Below are positions 1 through 5,724 of a DNA stretch of 11,860 bases, in pieces (positions within the stretch are counted from its first letter, which is position 1; each line of letters opens with the position of its first letter). Position numbers and translations under genes: made by a program. This DNA is from Candidatus Anoxychlamydiales bacterium. GTDB taxonomy: Bacteria; Chlamydiota; Chlamydiia; Chlamydiales; SM23-39. The notes under the pieces are model-generated. The model saw only the letters and a list, made by a program, of their open reading frames with translations. It was not told the DNA's origin and ran no database searches. The stretch covers positions 1 to 11,860 of the forward strand of contig JAAKFW010000028.1 in NCBI GenBank assembly GCA_011064905.1, written 5' to 3'.

Positions 1-153
1 AGCATCTTTTAAATGCTGCATAAGAGCTTGAAGAGGCCCTTTTTTACCTAAATAACTTATTTTGAGATTTTCGATTTGACGAGAAGTTTTTGCAAGTTTT
101 AATTCTTGCAAAAACTTTTCTCTAATTTCTGTAATTTTCGAACTTAACGTCAT
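1..153 (-). CDS. pheS: Phenylalanyl-tRNA synthetase alpha subunit, N-terminal fragment cut by the window edge
   Basis: This reading frame runs leftward from an ATG at 153-151 and leaves the window still open after 51 codons. It encodes the start of PheS, the catalytic alpha subunit of the alpha2-beta2 enzyme that charges tRNA-Phe in the cytoplasm. The visible part is the N-terminal tRNA-binding coiled-coil arm. It begins MTLSSKITEIREKF and contains ISYLGKKGPLQALM (about residues 33-46), which matches the conserved YLGKKG segment of PheS. The catalytic domain lies outside the window. The start is only 6 bases after the rplT stop, with no strong Shine-Dalgarno sequence, so translation is probably coupled to rplT. 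The order infC-rpmI-rplT-pheS is a classic bacterial operon. Confidence is high from the motif and context together, although only a short piece is seen. Confidence 0.88.
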   Translation of the reverse strand, partial: MTLSSKITEIREKFLQELKLAKTSRQIENLKISYLGKKGPLQALMQHLKDA

Positions 154-159
154 ATTATT

Positions 160-516
160 TTAAGCTAATGCTTTTTTAGCCTTAAGAGCTATCTCTGAAA
201 AAGTTTTAGGGTCATGTAATGCAAGGCTCGCTAAAACCTTTCTATTAACAAGACATTGAGCTTTTTTAAGGCCATTCATTAACTTACTGTAACTAATACC
301 ATTTATTTTTGCAGCAATATTGATTCTTATAATCCAAAGTCTTCTAAAATCTGACTTTTTCTTTTTTCTGTGAATATAATTATACGCTAAAGCCTTCATA
401 ACTGCATCTTTAGTTAGACGAATATGATTTTTCCTATCGCCATAAAAGCCTTTAGCCAATTTCAATACACGCTTTCTTCTTTTCCTTGAAGAAACTGCAC
501 ATGTAACTCTAGCCAT
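160..516 (-). CDS. rplT: 50S ribosomal protein L20
   Basis: L20 (bL20) binds 23S rRNA early in assembly of the large ribosomal subunit. The 118-residue product has the normal family length. It shows the basic N-terminal tail (SSRKRRKRVLKLAKGFYG, about residues 9-26) followed by the diagnostic globular-domain segment DFRRLWIIRINIAAKINGISYS (about 56-77) and NGLKKA. The variants GDRKNH and NYIHRKKKKSDF resemble chlamydial L20 as I remember it. The ATG at 516-514 is preceded by CGGAGA at a good distance, which supports this start. It sits 25 bases after rpmI and 6 bases before pheS in one operon. In several bacteria L20 represses its own operon through a leader structure; I cannot identify such a structure here. 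Confidence 0.97.
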   Translation of the reverse strand: MARVTCAVSSRKRRKRVLKLAKGFYGDRKNHIRLTKDAVMKALAYNYIHRKKKKSDFRRLWIIRINIAAKINGISYSKLMNGLKKAQCLVNRKVLASLALHDPKTFSEIALKAKKALA

Positions 517-541
517 TTTTTTTCTCCGAATTTATTATTTT

Positions 542-739
542 TTAAGCAATCCCCATTAGTCTTGAGTAAGTTTTCAACTGAGCTTTAGAAACAAGAGTTT
601 TTTTTCTTAAATTTCTTTTACGTTTTGTTGTTTTTTTTGTCAGCAAATGTCTACGACCGGGTTTTGTTCTCTTTAATTTATTTTTTCCAGTTACTGTAAA
701 ACGTTTAGCAACTGCTTTTTTTGTTTTGATTTTTGGCAC
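542..739 (-). CDS. rpmI: 50S ribosomal protein L35 (GTG start)
   Basis: L35 (bL35) is a small, very basic large-subunit protein. The 65-residue product starts MPKIKTKKAVAKRF, continues with TGKNKLKRTKPGRRH (about residues 17-31) and ends LMGIA, in line with the family length and pattern. The start codon is GTG at 739-737. No in-frame ATG lies in a suitable place, and the family N-terminus MPK fixes the start. A perfect AAGGAG sits 7 bases upstream and overlaps the infC stop codon, so translation is probably coupled to infC. The next gene, rplT, follows after 25 bases. Identification is secure. Confidence 0.95.
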   Translation of the reverse strand: MPKIKTKKAVAKRFTVTGKNKLKRTKPGRRHLLTKKTTKRKRNLRKKTLVSKAQLKTYSRLMGIA

Positions 740-746
740 TTTTATT

Positions 747-752
747 CTCCTT
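747..752 (-). promoter_or_regulatory. Shine-Dalgarno AAGGAG of rpmI overlapping the infC stop
   Basis: On the minus strand the perfect AAGGAG lies 7 bases before the rpmI GTG and shares two bases with the infC TAA stop codon at 753-751. The geometry suits reinitiation by ribosomes finishing infC and may compensate for the weaker GTG start. Confidence 0.8.
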
Positions 753-1260
753 AACGTATTTTACCTGTTGGAGCCAAAACAGTTGACATATTTCTTCCCA
801 TTAATTTAATAGGAGCTTCGACAACTGCAATTTCTTTTAAATCTTCTACTAATCGTTTAATTACCTTTTCACCTCTTTCAATATGAAGCATCTCTCTTCC
901 ACGAAAAGTGCAGGTAACTCTCACTTTATAACCTTTTTCGATAAAGTCTTTTGCACGTTTTTCTTTAGTTAGAAAATCGTGAGTATCGATATTTGGTTTA
1001 AATTTAATCTCTTTAACTTTTACCTGATGCTGAGCTTTTCTACTCTCTTTTACTTTTTTAATTTGTTGATATTTGTATTTACCATAATCAATGATCTTAC
1101 AAACAGGTGGACTTGCATTTGGAGCAATTTCCACTAAATCTAATTCGTCTTCATCAGCAAGCTTTAAAGCATCTATCAGAGTAAGTACTCCAACTTGTTT
1201 ACCATCTTTTGAAATGACTCTAACTTTATCTGCTCTAATCTGTCTATTTATTCTCAAAAT
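751..1260 (-). CDS. infC: Translation initiation factor IF-3, probable AUU start codon
   Basis: IF-3 binds the 30S subunit, prevents premature joining of 50S and rejects wrong start codons and tRNAs. The N-terminal domain begins RINRQIRADKVRVI and includes LDLVEIAPNASPPVCKIIDYGKYKY (split: ASPPVCKIIDYGK at about residues 49-61). A basic linker follows, then the C-terminal domain with KEIKFKPNIDTHDF, FRGREM and VLAPTGK near the end. Length is about 169 residues, with no long C-terminal tail. No ATG or GTG is available at the N-terminus. Reading in frame, a TGA at 1263-1261 is followed directly by ATT (1260-1258) and TTG (1257-1255). An AGGA at 1272-1269 stands 8 bases from the ATT but 11 from the TTG, so I chose ATT. 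E. coli infC also starts at AUU, through which IF-3 represses itself. TTG remains possible and would shorten the product by one residue. Confidence 0.93.
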   Translation of the reverse strand: MLRINRQIRADKVRVISKDGKQVGVLTLIDALKLADEDELDLVEIAPNASPPVCKIIDYGKYKYQQIKKVKESRKAQHQVKVKEIKFKPNIDTHDFLTKEKRAKDFIEKGYKVRVTCTFRGREMLHIERGEKVIKRLVEDLKEIAVVEAPIKLMGRNMSTVLAPTGKIR

Positions 1261-1268
1261 TCACTATT

Positions 1269-1272
1269 TCCT
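1269..1272 (-). promoter_or_regulatory. Shine-Dalgarno AGGA of infC
   Basis: The minus strand reads TTAGGAAATAGTGA directly before ATT TTG. The AGGA core is 8 bases from the ATT codon, a normal spacing, and 11 from the TTG. It is the only purine-rich site in the leader near the start and favours initiation at the ATT. Confidence 0.55.
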
Positions 1273-1341
1273 AACTTAATTTTTTTTTCACTCATACTTA
1301 GTAAATCTGCTATCCAGCTATAGTATCCAATAAAGTTTTTT

Positions 1342-1369
1342 AGTATATATGAACCTATAATTCTTTAAA
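1342..1369 (-). promoter_or_regulatory. Candidate promoter for the infC operon
   Basis: On the minus strand a TATACT (-10, 1347-1342) lies 16 bases downstream of TTTAAA (-35, 1369-1364). The predicted transcript would start near 1335 and have a leader of about 75 bases before infC. The -35 match is weak and the region is AT-rich, so other choices are possible. Read-through from the upstream tRNA is also conceivable. Confidence 0.3.
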
Positions 1370-1392
1370 AGATAAGATTTTACCTAATATCC

Positions 1393-1446
1393 TAAAAAAA
1401 TAGCAAAAACTAAATTTCTTATCAAAACATAATAAAAAGAAATTTA
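1393..1446 (-). terminator. AT-rich stem-loop and U-tract just after tRNA-Val
   Basis: TAAATTTCTT at 1411-1420 and AAGAAATTTA at 1437-1446 form a perfect 10-base-pair inverted repeat with a 16-base loop. It begins one base beyond the tRNA discriminator position. In the tRNA transcript direction it is followed by GTTTTTGCTATTTTTTT. It could be a weak intrinsic terminator, or a hairpin guiding 3' processing of the tRNA. The stem has almost no G-C pairs, so termination strength is uncertain. Confidence 0.45.
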
Positions 1447-1447
1447 A

Positions 1448-1521
1448 TGGGATATAGCTGACTCGAACAGCTGACCTCCACGATGTCAACGTGGCGCTCT
1501 AACCAACTGAGCTAATATCCC
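1448..1521 (-). tRNA. tRNA-Val (anticodon GAC)
   Basis: The minus strand folds into a complete 74-base cloverleaf. The acceptor stem GGGATAT pairs with ATATCCC, with A as discriminator. The D arm is GCTC-AGTTGGTTA-GAGC. The anticodon stem CCACG/CGTGG encloses the loop TTGACAT with anticodon GAC, reading valine GUC/GUU codons. The variable loop is AGGTC, and the T arm is AGCTG-TTCGAGT-CAGCT. The 3' CCA is not encoded and must be added by nucleotidyltransferase. A good promoter lies 11 bases upstream and a hairpin lies directly downstream. Confidence 0.97.
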
Positions 1522-1532
1522 AAAGGCTTATT

Positions 1533-1561
1533 ATTTTATTTAACTTCCTGATTGAGAGCAA
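1533..1561 (-). promoter_or_regulatory. Promoter of tRNA-Val
   Basis: On the minus strand TTGCTC (-35, 1561-1556) is separated by 17 bases from TAAAAT (-10, 1538-1533), with the mature tRNA 5' end 11 bases further on. Both the spacing and the -10 (5 of 6 matches to TATAAT) fit a housekeeping sigma-70-class promoter. Confidence 0.55.
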
Positions 1562-1700
1562 TAAAAATGATTATTATATTTGGAGGTGTTTTTTCGTTTT
1601 TACTATATAAATCGTAGTATATCCACAAAAAAATAAATATTAATTGTATTATATATAGCAAATATATTTTTAGAATTTTTTAAAAAAGATTACTATTTTT

Positions 1701-2285
1701 ATGAAAAGCCAAAAACTCCCTCACTTAAAATATGCAAAAAATTATTGGAAGAATTTTTTAGATAAAACTGACATTGCCATAGATGCAACACTCGGCAATG
1801 GTTTTGATGCTTTGTATCTAGCTAAAATTTTAATTGATCAAAAAAAGCCAAGAGGCAAACTCATCTGCTTTGATATTCAAAAAAAAGCTATTGATTCTGC
1901 TAAATTATTATTAAGCGAAAACTTAAAAAAAGAGCATTTTAAAAATATTAATATACTGCATAAATCCCATGAAGACTTTACGATATTTATTAAAGAAAAA
2001 ATAAATCTTATCGTCTATAACCTGGGATACCTTCCAAAATCTGATAAAAAAACCACGACAACCGCGAAAACTACAATAAGCAGTCTAGAATCAGGTTTTA
2101 AACTACTCGCAAAAAAAGCAGCTATTAGCATCATCTCTTATTCTGGACACACTGATGGAAAAAAAGAAGAGATAGCTTTAATAGAGTATTTAAAAAAAAT
2201 AGATAAAAACGAATATAGTGTTTTACTCCACAAATGGCTAAATAAAGAAAACTCCCCCACTTTATTTTGGATAGAAAAAAAATAG
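1701..2285 (+). CDS. mnmM: Class I SAM-dependent methyltransferase, MnmM/YtqB family
   Basis: The 194-residue protein matches the family once called putative rRNA methylase (YtqB). A B. subtilis member is now reported to methylate 5-aminomethyl(-2-thio)uridine at tRNA wobble position 34. Visible motifs are the SAM-binding loop IDATLGNGFDALYLA (about residues 27-41), FDIQKKAI (57-64) at the acidic ribose-binding position, HKSHE (87-91), NLGYLPKSDK (107-116) with the following Thr-rich loop, and SGHTDGKKEE (148-157). All appear in the same order in YtqB. It would act in the cytoplasm after MnmE/MnmG. The ATG at 1701 has no clear Shine-Dalgarno sequence, and no better start is available. The gene stands alone on the plus strand and converges on folC with an 11-base gap. 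The family is clear; the exact substrate here is inferred. Confidence 0.85.
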   Translation: MKSQKLPHLKYAKNYWKNFLDKTDIAIDATLGNGFDALYLAKILIDQKKPRGKLICFDIQKKAIDSAKLLLSENLKKEHFKNINILHKSHEDFTIFIKEKINLIVYNLGYLPKSDKKTTTTAKTTISSLESGFKLLAKKAAISIISYSGHTDGKKEEIALIEYLKKIDKNEYSVLLHKWLNKENSPTLFWIEKK

Positions 2286-2296
2286 ATACAAAGAAA

Positions 2297-3493
2297 TTAT
2301 CTAATCTTCAACTGTTTTTTTATTTCATCTAAAATATAAAAACTACCACAAATAAGTAGGATTTCTTTATTTTTAATAGCTAGATTTTTGGCATCTAAAA
2401 CGGCTATATTTATATTTTTCTCTATCTTAAATTTTTTGAAGTTTATCTTAAGAAGATCTTTTTGAATTTCCTCTTTTGGTAATGATTTAAAACTCATAAC
2501 TTCGGTTACATGAATAAAGCTTGAAAAAGTCTTCAAAAGTTTTAGACAACCCAAAGTATCTTTTTGTTTTGAAAAGCCCAAAACTACTCTTACTTTTTTA
2601 TTTGGAAAAAAAAGTTTTATTGCTTTTTTTAGTTCTTTAAAAGCATCTAAATTGTGAGCAACATCAAAAATTATAGCTTTTGGGCCAAATGTTTTAAATA
2701 TCTCAAATCTAGCCTCAGGTCTTATTTTCAAAGCTTTTTTTATAGCTGTTTTTTTTAGCGGGTATTTTAAAGAGAAAACTTCTAAAGCTTTCAAAGCTAT
2801 TGAAGAGTTTTCTTCATCATAAAAAATATTTTTCTTTAACTTTTTTGAGATATACAGCTCGGATTTAGATCTTTTTGTTTTTTTTATAATAGGCTCTATA
2901 TTTGCTTTTCTTCCTATTACAACGGGAATTTTAGGTTTTATTATTCCAGCTTTTTCAAATGCAATGAGATCTCTAGTCTCTCCCAATATATTTGTATGAT
3001 CTAAACTAATTGAGGTAATAATAGATAAAATAGGAGTAATAATATTTGTTGCATCTAATCTTCCTCCAAGGCCTGTTTCTATTATTGCAAAATCAACCTT
3101 TTTTTTAGAAAAATATAAAAAAGCTAAAAGAGTTGTTATTTCAAAAAAACTTAAATAAATTTTTATTTTTTTTTGAAACTTGAATATTTTTTTTAATAAA
3201 ACTTTGACATCTTTTTTTGAAATAATCTTGCCATTAATAGAAACTCTTTCTTCATATTCAGTTATATGTGGAGAAGTATATAAAGCTGTTTTATATCCAG
3301 AAAGACTCAAAGCTTCAGCAATTTTTGTCGCAACAGAACCTTTACCATTTGTTCCGGCAATGTGTATGCTTTTAAAATCTAAGTGAGGATTATTAAAGTG
3401 CTTGCTTATAGACAATATGTTTTCTAATTTACATTTAATTTTATTGGAAGCTAAAGAAAACAACTTCTCTTTTAACTTTTGATATTCATTCAT
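2297..3493 (-). CDS. folC: Folylpolyglutamate synthase / dihydrofolate synthase
   Basis: FolC is a Mur-ligase-type ATP-dependent enzyme. It adds glutamate to dihydropteroate and/or reduced folates, which retains the cofactors in the cytoplasm. The 398-residue product shows the P-loop GTNGKGS (residues 47-53), TSPH (73-76) with ERVSING, ETGLGGRLDATN (139-150), SLDHTNILGET (163-173), FEKAGIIK with the ligase lysine (179-186), and FDVAHNLDAF near 270, a variant of the usual DGAHNPxA. The open frame begins two codons earlier at a TTG, but I chose the ATG at 3493-3491. It forms a 4-base ATGA overlap with the stop of the upstream PHP gene, and no Shine-Dalgarno sequence is visible, so translation looks coupled. 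It is the last gene of the nusB-murB-PHP-folC run. From the sequence I cannot say whether it has one or both catalytic activities. Confidence 0.93.
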   Translation of the reverse strand: MNEYQKLKEKLFSLASNKIKCKLENILSISKHFNNPHLDFKSIHIAGTNGKGSVATKIAEALSLSGYKTALYTSPHITEYEERVSINGKIISKKDVKVLLKKIFKFQKKIKIYLSFFEITTLLAFLYFSKKKVDFAIIETGLGGRLDATNIITPILSIITSISLDHTNILGETRDLIAFEKAGIIKPKIPVVIGRKANIEPIIKKTKRSKSELYISKKLKKNIFYDEENSSIALKALEVFSLKYPLKKTAIKKALKIRPEARFEIFKTFGPKAIIFDVAHNLDAFKELKKAIKLFFPNKKVRVVLGFSKQKDTLGCLKLLKTFSSFIHVTEVMSFKSLPKEEIQKDLLKINFKKFKIEKNINIAVLDAKNLAIKNKEILLICGSFYILDEIKKQLKIR

Positions 3494-4320
3494 TTGCAAA
3501 TAATTTTATTAAAAGTTTTCTCATCGACCCAGGAGCAGCCAATTGTGATAAATGGTTTTACTGTGCCATGAAAATCAGAGCCACCGGACGCTATAAGATT
3601 TTTTTTCTCCGCTATTTTGAGCCATTTTTTTTCATGCATTGGGTATAGTTTAGCATAGTAAACTTCAATACCATCAAAATCATGTTCTAGAAGAGAGGCT
3701 ATAACTCTACTACTTTTAATAACATTTGGGTGAGCAAGAATAGCTTTTCCATTAGCCATATGTATTTGATCAATTACTTCTTTTGGAGCAAATCTATCTC
3801 CCATAACAAAACAAGGCCCATCATCTTTTATATATTCATCAAAAGCTTCATTAAGAGTTTTTACATATCCCTTTTCAATCATAAGTTTCGCTATATGCAC
3901 TCTTCCCAGTACTGTTTTTGAGATATTTATTTTTCTTGAAAATTCGATTAGGTCACTCTCTGAAATATCAATATTTTTTATCGAAAGTTTTTTTAAAATT
4001 TGAATGTTTCTATCTCTTCTTTTTTCCCAAAGTTTTTCTAAAAAAATTTTAAAACTTTTAGAGTGAAGCTCAATTCCATAAGCTAAGATATGAACAGTTT
4101 TATTAAAAAGTTGAGATGAAATCTCTGAACCAACAAGCAGTTTAATATCTAGTTTATTTGCTATTTCGAATAGTTTATCATCATATGCATCAATAGTATC
4201 ATGGTCTGTAATGGAAATAGCTGATAGCTTTTTTTCTTTAGCTAAATATAAAAGCTCCTGAGGAGAATTAGAACCATCAGAAAAATAGCTATGCATATGT
4301 AGATCTGCTCTAAAATCCAT
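3490..4320 (-). CDS. PHP-domain phosphoesterase (YciV/TrpH, RNase AM-like family)
   Basis: This 276-residue protein is a stand-alone PHP hydrolase. Its metal ligands fall at the expected places: DLHMHS (H8, H10), SDGS (D15), ITDHDT (D39, H40), GSEIS (E66), VHILAY (H77), ILAHPN (H197) and GSDFHG (D249, H251). This trinuclear-metal set matches the COG0613-type proteins. Characterised members dephosphorylate 3',5'-nucleoside bisphosphates such as pAp or trim RNA 5' ends; I cannot tell these apart here. No polymerase domain is attached, so it is not a DnaE or PolX part. The ATG at 4320-4318 lies 8 bases after the murB stop, and its stop overlaps the folC start by 4 bases, which indicates co-translation within one operon. 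Function at family level is secure; the substrate is not. Confidence 0.88.
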   Translation of the reverse strand: MDFRADLHMHSYFSDGSNSPQELLYLAKEKKLSAISITDHDTIDAYDDKLFEIANKLDIKLLVGSEISSQLFNKTVHILAYGIELHSKSFKIFLEKLWEKRRDRNIQILKKLSIKNIDISESDLIEFSRKINISKTVLGRVHIAKLMIEKGYVKTLNEAFDEYIKDDGPCFVMGDRFAPKEVIDQIHMANGKAILAHPNVIKSSRVIASLLEHDFDGIEVYYAKLYPMHEKKWLKIAEKKNLIASGGSDFHGTVKPFITIGCSWVDEKTFNKIICK

Positions 4321-4328
4321 ATTTCTTT

Positions 4329-5198
4329 TTAGGGTAAAATTACTTTAACTTCTTCTCTTAGATTAATATTCTTTCTTTCTTTAACAACTTTTTTTATATG
4401 TGACATTAAATCCAAAACATCTTTAGATGTAGCTGTTTTTTCATTTATAATGAAATTTGGGTGAACATGAGATACTATAGCTCCACCCATTTTATAGTTT
4501 TTTAATGAGCATTCATCTATAAGAATTTTGGCAGAGGTGTTTTTAGGGTTTTTAAAAATACATCCAGCATTTTTTTCATTCATCGGTTGATTTTTTATCT
4601 TTTTTTGAAAAATTTCAAGTTGTCTGTTTTTTGCGTTTTCATCTTGTTTTAATGAAAAAACACTCGAAAGTATAGCCCCATTCATTTTTTGAAAAATCGA
4701 GTTTCGATATTCAAAATTACAATCATCTTTTTTCAGGATTTTTATTTCACCATCTAAAGTTAGATAGACAACGCTTTTAATTGCATCCGAAACTGCTTGA
4801 GAATACGATGAAGCATTCATGAAAATTGCTCCACCTACGCTGCCTGGCACTCCTGCAGCAAACTCAAGACCACTTAAATTATTATTAGCTGTCTTAACTC
4901 CTAAAGCAGGGAAACTATAGCCCGCTCCTACGTAGACATTAGTTTTAGAAATTCTTAAAAAATTAATGTTGTTATAAATCACAAGCCCAAAATAACCTTT
5001 ATCATCAAACAAGATATTAGAACCTTTACCTAAAATAAAGGTTTTTAAATTATTCTCTTTGGCAAATAAAAAACCTTGTTTTATCTCATCGTATGTTTTG
5101 GCTTTTATAAAATACTTAGCTCTACCACCAATTTTAAAAGTAGTGAATTCTTTTAAAGATTTATTTTTTTGTACTTTCATGCTTTTGAAAAATTGCAT
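4329..5198 (-). CDS. murB: UDP-N-acetylenolpyruvoylglucosamine reductase
   Basis: MurB is the FAD enzyme that uses NADPH to make UDP-N-acetylmuramic acid, the second committed step of peptidoglycan synthesis in the cytoplasm. The 289-residue product shows TTFKIGGRAKYF (residues 19-30), the FAD loop LGKGSN (56-61), FAAGVPGSVGGAIFMNAS (113-130), EYRNSIF (163-169), AGCIFKNP (211-218) and a C-terminal EEVKVI (282-287) holding the conserved acidic residue. The pattern is type II MurB. The usual catalytic serine of GSxFKNP is a cysteine here (C213). The first ATG (5198) overlaps nusB by 38 bases. An in-frame ATG at codon 7 (5180-5178) would cut the overlap to 20 bases and fits the family N-terminus equally well. 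Neither has a clear Shine-Dalgarno sequence. Its presence implies at least a partial peptidoglycan pathway. Confidence 0.94.
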   Translation of the reverse strand: MQFFKSMKVQKNKSLKEFTTFKIGGRAKYFIKAKTYDEIKQGFLFAKENNLKTFILGKGSNILFDDKGYFGLVIYNNINFLRISKTNVYVGAGYSFPALGVKTANNNLSGLEFAAGVPGSVGGAIFMNASSYSQAVSDAIKSVVYLTLDGEIKILKKDDCNFEYRNSIFQKMNGAILSSVFSLKQDENAKNRQLEIFQKKIKNQPMNEKNAGCIFKNPKNTSAKILIDECSLKNYKMGGAIVSHVHPNFIINEKTATSKDVLDLMSHIKKVVKERKNINLREEVKVILP

Positions 5199-5580
5199 CT
5201 AAAATTGCATTTATAAAACTTGCACTCTTAATATTTGCAAACTTCTTAGTTAATCTTATAGCCTCTGAAATAGCTACTTTGCAAGGTATATTTTCATCAA
5301 ATAACATTTCATACAGCGCTAATCTAAGTATAGTTATCTCCACTTTGCCTATTCTTCCAATCTCATAAGATGTAGACACTTTTTTTATCTCAGCATCTAT
5401 CGTTTTTAGATTTGGAACTATTTTATTTACATAATCCAAAGAAAGAAGTGTGTTTTTCTTAGTAGTTTTAATTTGCTTCATTATAAAAGGGACGATGCTT
5501 TCCTCTTCGGATTCAATAAAATTATTTGAAAAAAGCATCTGAAATACAATTTCTCTAAATTTCTGTTTAACTAGCGCCAT
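5161..5580 (-). CDS. nusB: Transcription antitermination factor NusB
   Basis: NusB pairs with NusE (S10) on boxA RNA and supports rRNA transcription antitermination. The 139-residue all-helical protein starts MALVKQKFREIVFQMLFS and carries the diagnostic C-terminal half: EIGRIGKVEITILRLALYEM, then IPCKVAISEAIRLTKKFA and SASFINAILDAIF. The open frame extends 13 codons further to a TTG. I chose the ATG at 5580-5578 because the minus-strand GAGGGG stands 4 bases upstream and the family N-terminus starts there. It appears to be the first gene of the nusB-murB-PHP-folC operon. Its 3' end overlaps the murB start region. Confidence 0.93.
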   Translation of the reverse strand: MALVKQKFREIVFQMLFSNNFIESEEESIVPFIMKQIKTTKKNTLLSLDYVNKIVPNLKTIDAEIKKVSTSYEIGRIGKVEITILRLALYEMLFDENIPCKVAISEAIRLTKKFANIKSASFINAILDAIFQKHESTKK

Positions 5581-5584
5581 TTTT

Positions 5585-5590
5585 CCCCTC
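5585..5590 (-). promoter_or_regulatory. Shine-Dalgarno GAGGGG of nusB
   Basis: On the minus strand GAGGGG is followed by AAAA and then the ATG at 5580-5578. It decides the nusB start in favour of this ATG over the upstream in-frame TTG, which has no such site. Confidence 0.75.
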
Positions 5591-5599
5591 TTTACAAAT

Positions 5600-5605
5600 A
5601 CTATA
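5600..5605 (-). promoter_or_regulatory. Candidate -10 element for the nusB operon
   Basis: The minus strand reads GTTATAGTATTTG, with TATAGT at 5605-5600 placed about 20 bases before the nusB ATG. That would give a very short leader containing the Shine-Dalgarno site. The region 16-18 bases upstream has no good -35 hexamer, so this is a weak call. Confidence 0.27.
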
Positions 5606-5714
5606 ACAAAATTAAACAAAAAAACACTTTTTAAAATTTAGTTTTTATACAAAAAAAAGGAATTTAAAGTATTTTCTTGAATATTAATTTTTTAAAGCTC
5701 AAAATAGTTATTTT

Positions 5715-5720
5715 AAGGAG
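5715..5720 (+). promoter_or_regulatory. Shine-Dalgarno AAGGAG of the DnaQ-like exonuclease
   Basis: AAGGAG is followed by TATT and the ATG at 5725. The 4-base spacing is short but the match is perfect. It fixes the start 16 codons inside the longest open frame, which otherwise opens at a TTG. Confidence 0.75.
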
Positions 5721-5724
5721 TATT

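Noticed and set aside
1091..1279. 62-codon plus-strand open frame across infC
   Set aside because: It is antisense to the well-conserved IF-3 coding region and has no family resemblance or ribosome-binding site, so it is a shadow frame.
1600..1700. Very AT-rich stretch before the methyltransferase (TATATATAG, TTTTTTAAAAAA), considered as a replication origin or DNA-unwinding element
   Set aside because: No DnaA-box-like clusters or iterons are seen and the genes around it are not origin-associated. A promoter region is a sufficient explanation.
3100..3220. Long A/T homopolymer runs inside folC as possible phase-variation tracts
   Set aside because: The runs are Lys/Phe codons typical of a low-GC genome, occur in many genes here, and folC is not a plausible phase-variable function.
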